Shown here one piece after another: positions 31,464 to 33,414 of a stretch of 33,414 bases of DNA. The translations under genes were made by a program, and so were the position numbers. The first letter of the stretch is position 1. Each line of letters opens with the position of its first letter. The stretch is from contig NZ_VDDD01000025.1 of NCBI RefSeq assembly GCF_006151785.1, positions 1-33,414 on the forward strand. Direction: 5' to 3'. Under the pieces are notes generated by a model that saw nothing but the letters and a program-made list of their open reading frames with translations, did not search any database and was not told the origin of the DNA. The DNA is from Paracoccus marcusii. GTDB taxonomy: Bacteria > Pseudomonadota > Alphaproteobacteria > Rhodobacterales > Rhodobacteraceae.

Positions 31464-32025
31464 ATGACACGATGCGCCGCAGCGATCCTGATCACCTTGG
31501 CCCACCCTGCCTGGGCGGGCTGACCAGCAGTAAACAACGAACGGACCGGCGCGCAATTGCCGCGTGATCGACCGGTCGCTACCGGATGAGGGCAGTTGGG
31601 CGGATCTGTCCCGCCCCGGCACCGCCGGATATTCTTACCAGCTGCGCCAGACCGACGGCCGCAAGGCGGTGACCTATGGCCATTGCCGACGGGCCGGGCA
31701 CGCCGACATTCGGTGCCTCCAATCATGCGGGTCCCACCGTCGAATGGCGCATGGCACAGGTCGGCGGACGGCCCGTCCCCGTCGCGGCCATCCAGCACTT
31801 TCACCTGGCCGATGCCGATGGCGGGTGGAGCACGCGATCCTGGTCGTCTCCAAGGTCAGTCAGCCGGACGACCGCGGCGCATGCATGATGGGCTGCGTGC
31901 CCGACCATGATGGTGCCGCAGCGAACAGACGCGCCCGCCGGATCGCCGATGGCACCGCGACCCATGATTGCGCCCATGACCGCACGGTGGTGGAGCCGTC
32001 TGCCGCCAAAGTTCCGCCGCGCTGA
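31464..32025 (+). pseudogene. Decayed gene of a secreted protein
   Basis: The three parts of one protein lie in three frames. A 19-residue signal peptide (MTRCAAAILITLAHPAWAG) starts at 31464 and runs into a stop at 31521. A second frame continues with SLPDEGSWADLSRPGTAGYS and DGRKAVTYG up to about 31680. A third frame carries GASNHAGPTVEWRMAQVGG and HFHLADADGG up to about 31825. The second frame then resumes with WRVEHAILVVSKVSQ and continues to the stop at 32023. The joined product would be an exported protein of about 185 residues with Cys pairs near the end. At least three disruptions separate the parts, so either the gene is dead or the sequence has errors. I do not recognise a named family. 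Confidence 0.6.
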
Positions 32026-32116
32026 CGGTTTCGGCCAAGGTCTGCACAAAACAGGTGACAGGGCATGCCTTATGCGTGTCAAATGGCACATAATGCAATC
32101 ATGACGGGAGCTCCTG

Positions 32117-32659
32117 ATGTCGGCATCTGGTCCCTACGGTCGTTGCGGGGTGCTGACCTTGGCGCTGCTGACGGCTGCCTGTGCATCGGCCCCGACCGGG
32201 CCGGCATCGACGATCGACGTCCAGGCCTCGGCGCCCGGTCCCGCCACCTGCCCTGCCACGACGGCGGACCAGCAGGCGGCCGGGGTGCGGGCGACCAACG
32301 CGCTCCGGCAGCGATCCGGCCTGCCTCCGGTGCAGGCGAACGATCTGCTGGCGCGCGCCGCGGCACGGCATGCCTGCGACATGGCGCAACGCGGCCGCAT
32401 GACCCATGCGGGCAGCCGCAGCTCGGGCCCGTCGCAGCGGGTCAAGGCGCTTGGCTATGCGCCCACCGTCACGGCAGAAAACATCGCCGCGGGGCCGTTC
32501 GGCCTAGATCGGGTGCTGACGGAATGGAACGCCTCTGCGGGCCATGTCTCGAACATCATGATCCCGCAGGTCAGCAACTTCGGCATCGGGCAGGCGCTTG
32601 GCGCGGATGGGCGCACGCGCTATTGGGCGGCGGTCTATGCGGCGCCACGCGGCAGATAG
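32117..32659 (+). CDS. CAP-domain (SCP/PR1-like) lipoprotein
   Basis: The protein has 180 residues. The N-terminal segment GVLTLALLTAAC ends in a lipobox, so lipid attachment at the Cys is likely. The CAP domain covers about 50-175, with ARAAARHACDMAQRGRMTHAG and the signature AENIAAG, followed by VLTEWNASAGHVSNIMIP, which contains the second His. The fold is intact. Bacterial CAP proteins are exported and of unclear biochemical role; many bind lipids or other proteins. A GGGAG site precedes the ATG. An imperfect inverted repeat with CATAAT near 32089 lies upstream and may be the promoter. Confidence 0.85.
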   Translation: MSASGPYGRCGVLTLALLTAACASAPTGPASTIDVQASAPGPATCPATTADQQAAGVRATNALRQRSGLPPVQANDLLARAAARHACDMAQRGRMTHAGSRSSGPSQRVKALGYAPTVTAENIAAGPFGLDRVLTEWNASAGHVSNIMIPQVSNFGIGQALGADGRTRYWAAVYAAPRGR

Positions 32660-32691
32660 GGGCGATGCCTGTCCTGGCCGGAAAGACAGGT

Positions 32692-32738
32692 TAGCAAATT
32701 GAACAAATGACCTATATATGGCTTCGATAGTATCGGAG
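32692..32738 (+). promoter_or_regulatory. Promoter and palindrome upstream of the small lipoprotein
   Basis: TATATA lies at 32713-32718, 15-17 bases after a TTAGCA-like -35 (32691-32696). About 4 bases later a 17-bp near-perfect palindrome, CTTCGATAGTATCGGAG (32722-32738), spans the likely start of transcription and could be an operator. The AGTATC half recurs at 32741-32746. Confidence 0.4.
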
Positions 32739-32746
32739 TCAGTATC

Positions 32747-32866
32747 ATGTTTCGCCTGTCCCTCTGCGCCATCCTGGCGCTGTCTGCCTGCGCCGCCCCG
32801 AAGGACCCCTGCGCCGATCTGTGCATGAGCGCCTTCGTCGAGTACGAGCCAGGCTTCGAGCCCTGA
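32747..32866 (+). CDS. 39-residue lipoprotein
   Basis: This very small gene encodes MFRLSLCAILALSAC followed by 24 residues. LSAC is a proper lipobox after a short hydrophobic signal, so the mature peptide is a 25-residue lipid-anchored protein. It contains CADLCM and an acidic aromatic tail (EYEPGFEP). Codon use is normal for the window. It is preceded by a good -10 element and a palindrome. Similar tiny lipoproteins are common in Rhodobacteraceae, but no function is known to me. Confidence 0.65.
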   Translation: MFRLSLCAILALSACAAPKDPCADLCMSAFVEYEPGFEP

Positions 32867-32969
32867 TCACCCCGAAACGGCGGTGATGCCGCCGACGTGT
32901 CTGTCCTTTTTCCTGCAAAGGCGTATCGTTTCCACCCGCCGGTCCCCGGCGGCTATTGGAGAGACGAAC

Positions 32970-33098
32970 ATGGCCAAGGGCATGGACAAACGCAAACGCG
33001 ACGAGAAGAAGCCGAAGAAGCAGAAGCCCAAGACGAACGCTTCGGCGCCCAGCACCAAGGATGTCGTCTCGGCGGCCGTTGCTGCCAAGGGCAAATGA
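32970..33098 (+). CDS. Small Lys-rich cytoplasmic protein
   Basis: The protein has 42 residues, starting MAKGMDKRKRDEKKPKKQK from the ATG at 32970, with GGAGAG upstream. The first half is strongly basic and rich in Lys, and the second is Ala/Ser-rich. Short proteins of the MAKG...K-rich type are conserved in many Proteobacteria without a known function. Binding to nucleic acid would suit the composition but is not shown. Confidence 0.65.
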   Translation: MAKGMDKRKRDEKKPKKQKPKTNASAPSTKDVVSAAVAAKGK

Positions 33099-33309
33099 CC
33101 ATCGCGGTGAGGCAGCGCGTCTGACGGTGTCGGTGGCTGATCATAAACGCGCGTGACGCATTGGCATGCCCGTGAAGCGGGATGTGGATCAGCGGAGCTG
33201 CACCCATCTCCGGTGGTCCATGTTCGCCGACCCCTGCCCCCTCATAGCGCCTCATCCCGCGACGATATCAATCGCCAGACGCGTAGGGCTGTGCCGATCA
33301 TGAACAAAA
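33099..33309. other. Non-coding stretch before the final terminator
   Basis: No ORF of convincing composition is present on either strand of this stretch. Arms GCGGGATG (near 33177-33184) and CATCCCGC (near 33252-33259) could pair over about 70 bases. Together with the terminator at 33310 it might belong to the 3' end of the Lys-rich gene transcript or to a separate small RNA. Confidence 0.3.
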
Positions 33310-33334
33310 GGCGGCCCAGATGGACCGCCTTTTT
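33310..33334. terminator. Intrinsic terminator near the right edge
   Basis: GGCGG(C)CC and GG(A)CCGCC pair around an AGAT loop with one mismatch, from 33310 to 33329. Five T residues follow, and four A residues precede, so it works on both strands. The nearest accepted gene upstream ends 211 bp before. Confidence 0.75.
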
Positions 33335-33335
33335 C

Positions 33336-33414
33336 ACTTATGATCCAGACCGTGTGAAAACTAGGTGGAATTTAAAGGGCATCGGGCGTTCGGTGATTTT
33401 TAGTTTAGAAATCC
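33336..33414. other. AT-rich right edge
   Basis: The last 80 bases are much more AT-rich than the rest, with TTTAAA-like and TTTTTAG segments, and contain no gene. They may be the promoter region of a gene outside the window or the start of a transferred segment. Confidence 0.25.

Noticed and set aside
32066..32095. CRP/FNR-type site before the CAP lipoprotein gene
   Set aside because: TGTCAAATGGCACA is only an imperfect inverted repeat and lacks the core bases of either consensus.
32953..33255. Minus-strand ORF of 100 codons near the right end, considered as a transposase fragment
   Set aside because: No transposase motif or terminal inverted repeat was seen and it overlaps the Lys-rich small gene.
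1..33414. CRISPR array, insertion sequence or rRNA operon
   Set aside because: No regularly spaced repeats, no transposase with flanking inverted repeats and no rRNA sequence were seen in the window.

Overview
The window is GC-rich, densely coded DNA from an alphaproteobacterium, most likely Rhodobacteraceae and possibly close to Paracoccus. The evidence is the gene content (a DUF6456/DUF6477 pair, IalB, an OxyR-type regulator, a RutR-controlled pyrimidine cluster with an NMT1/THI5-type ABC transporter), the codon bias, and a GC-rich intergenic palindrome of a style I associate with this family. The genus is inference only.

Positions 1-5644 are the right end of an integrated phage or phage-derived element. 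It carries a coiled-coil protein (cut by the window edge), a RecE/exonuclease VIII-like nuclease, a Sak4-like RecA-fold ATPase, several small phage proteins, a cytosine-methyltransferase-like protein and a tyrosine integrase. Most of these genes are joined by ATGA or GTGA overlaps. The integrase ends about 50 bp from the 3' end of a tRNA-Leu(CAA) gene (5645-5728, minus strand), which is the probable attachment site.

Positions 5839-17732 are core-genome genes: lipA, oxyR, the divergent DUF6456/DUF6477 genes, a HerA-like ATPase, an IalB-family exported protein, an lpxD-acp-ketosynthase operon, an L,D-transpeptidase and, divergent from it, a MepK/DUF882 endopeptidase. A candidate small RNA with its own terminator lies between the HerA-like gene and ialB (about 11191-11270).

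Positions 17866-26983 hold an orphan TetR regulator and then a compact pyrimidine/hydantoin catabolic unit. rutR faces an operon of omega-amino-acid:pyruvate aminotransferase, N-carbamoyl-amino-acid hydrolase, dihydropyrimidinase, ABC ATPase, two permeases and an NMT1/THI5-like binding protein. A near-consensus RutR palindrome (19169-19184) lies just downstream of the predicted promoter. The order fits import of a pyrimidine-type substrate, ring opening, decarbamoylation and removal of the beta-amino group. No dihydropyrimidine dehydrogenase is present in the window.

Positions 27018-31276 encode an RND efflux pump and its membrane fusion protein on the minus strand. The right end has a decayed gene for an exported protein (31464-32025), a CAP-domain lipoprotein, a 39-residue lipoprotein, a Lys-rich 42-residue protein and a final terminator with no obvious gene just before it. 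I saw no CRISPR array, insertion sequence or rRNA. The least described parts are the candidate sRNA, the DUF6456/DUF6477 pair, the lpxD-acp-ketosynthase operon and the small genes of the integrated element.
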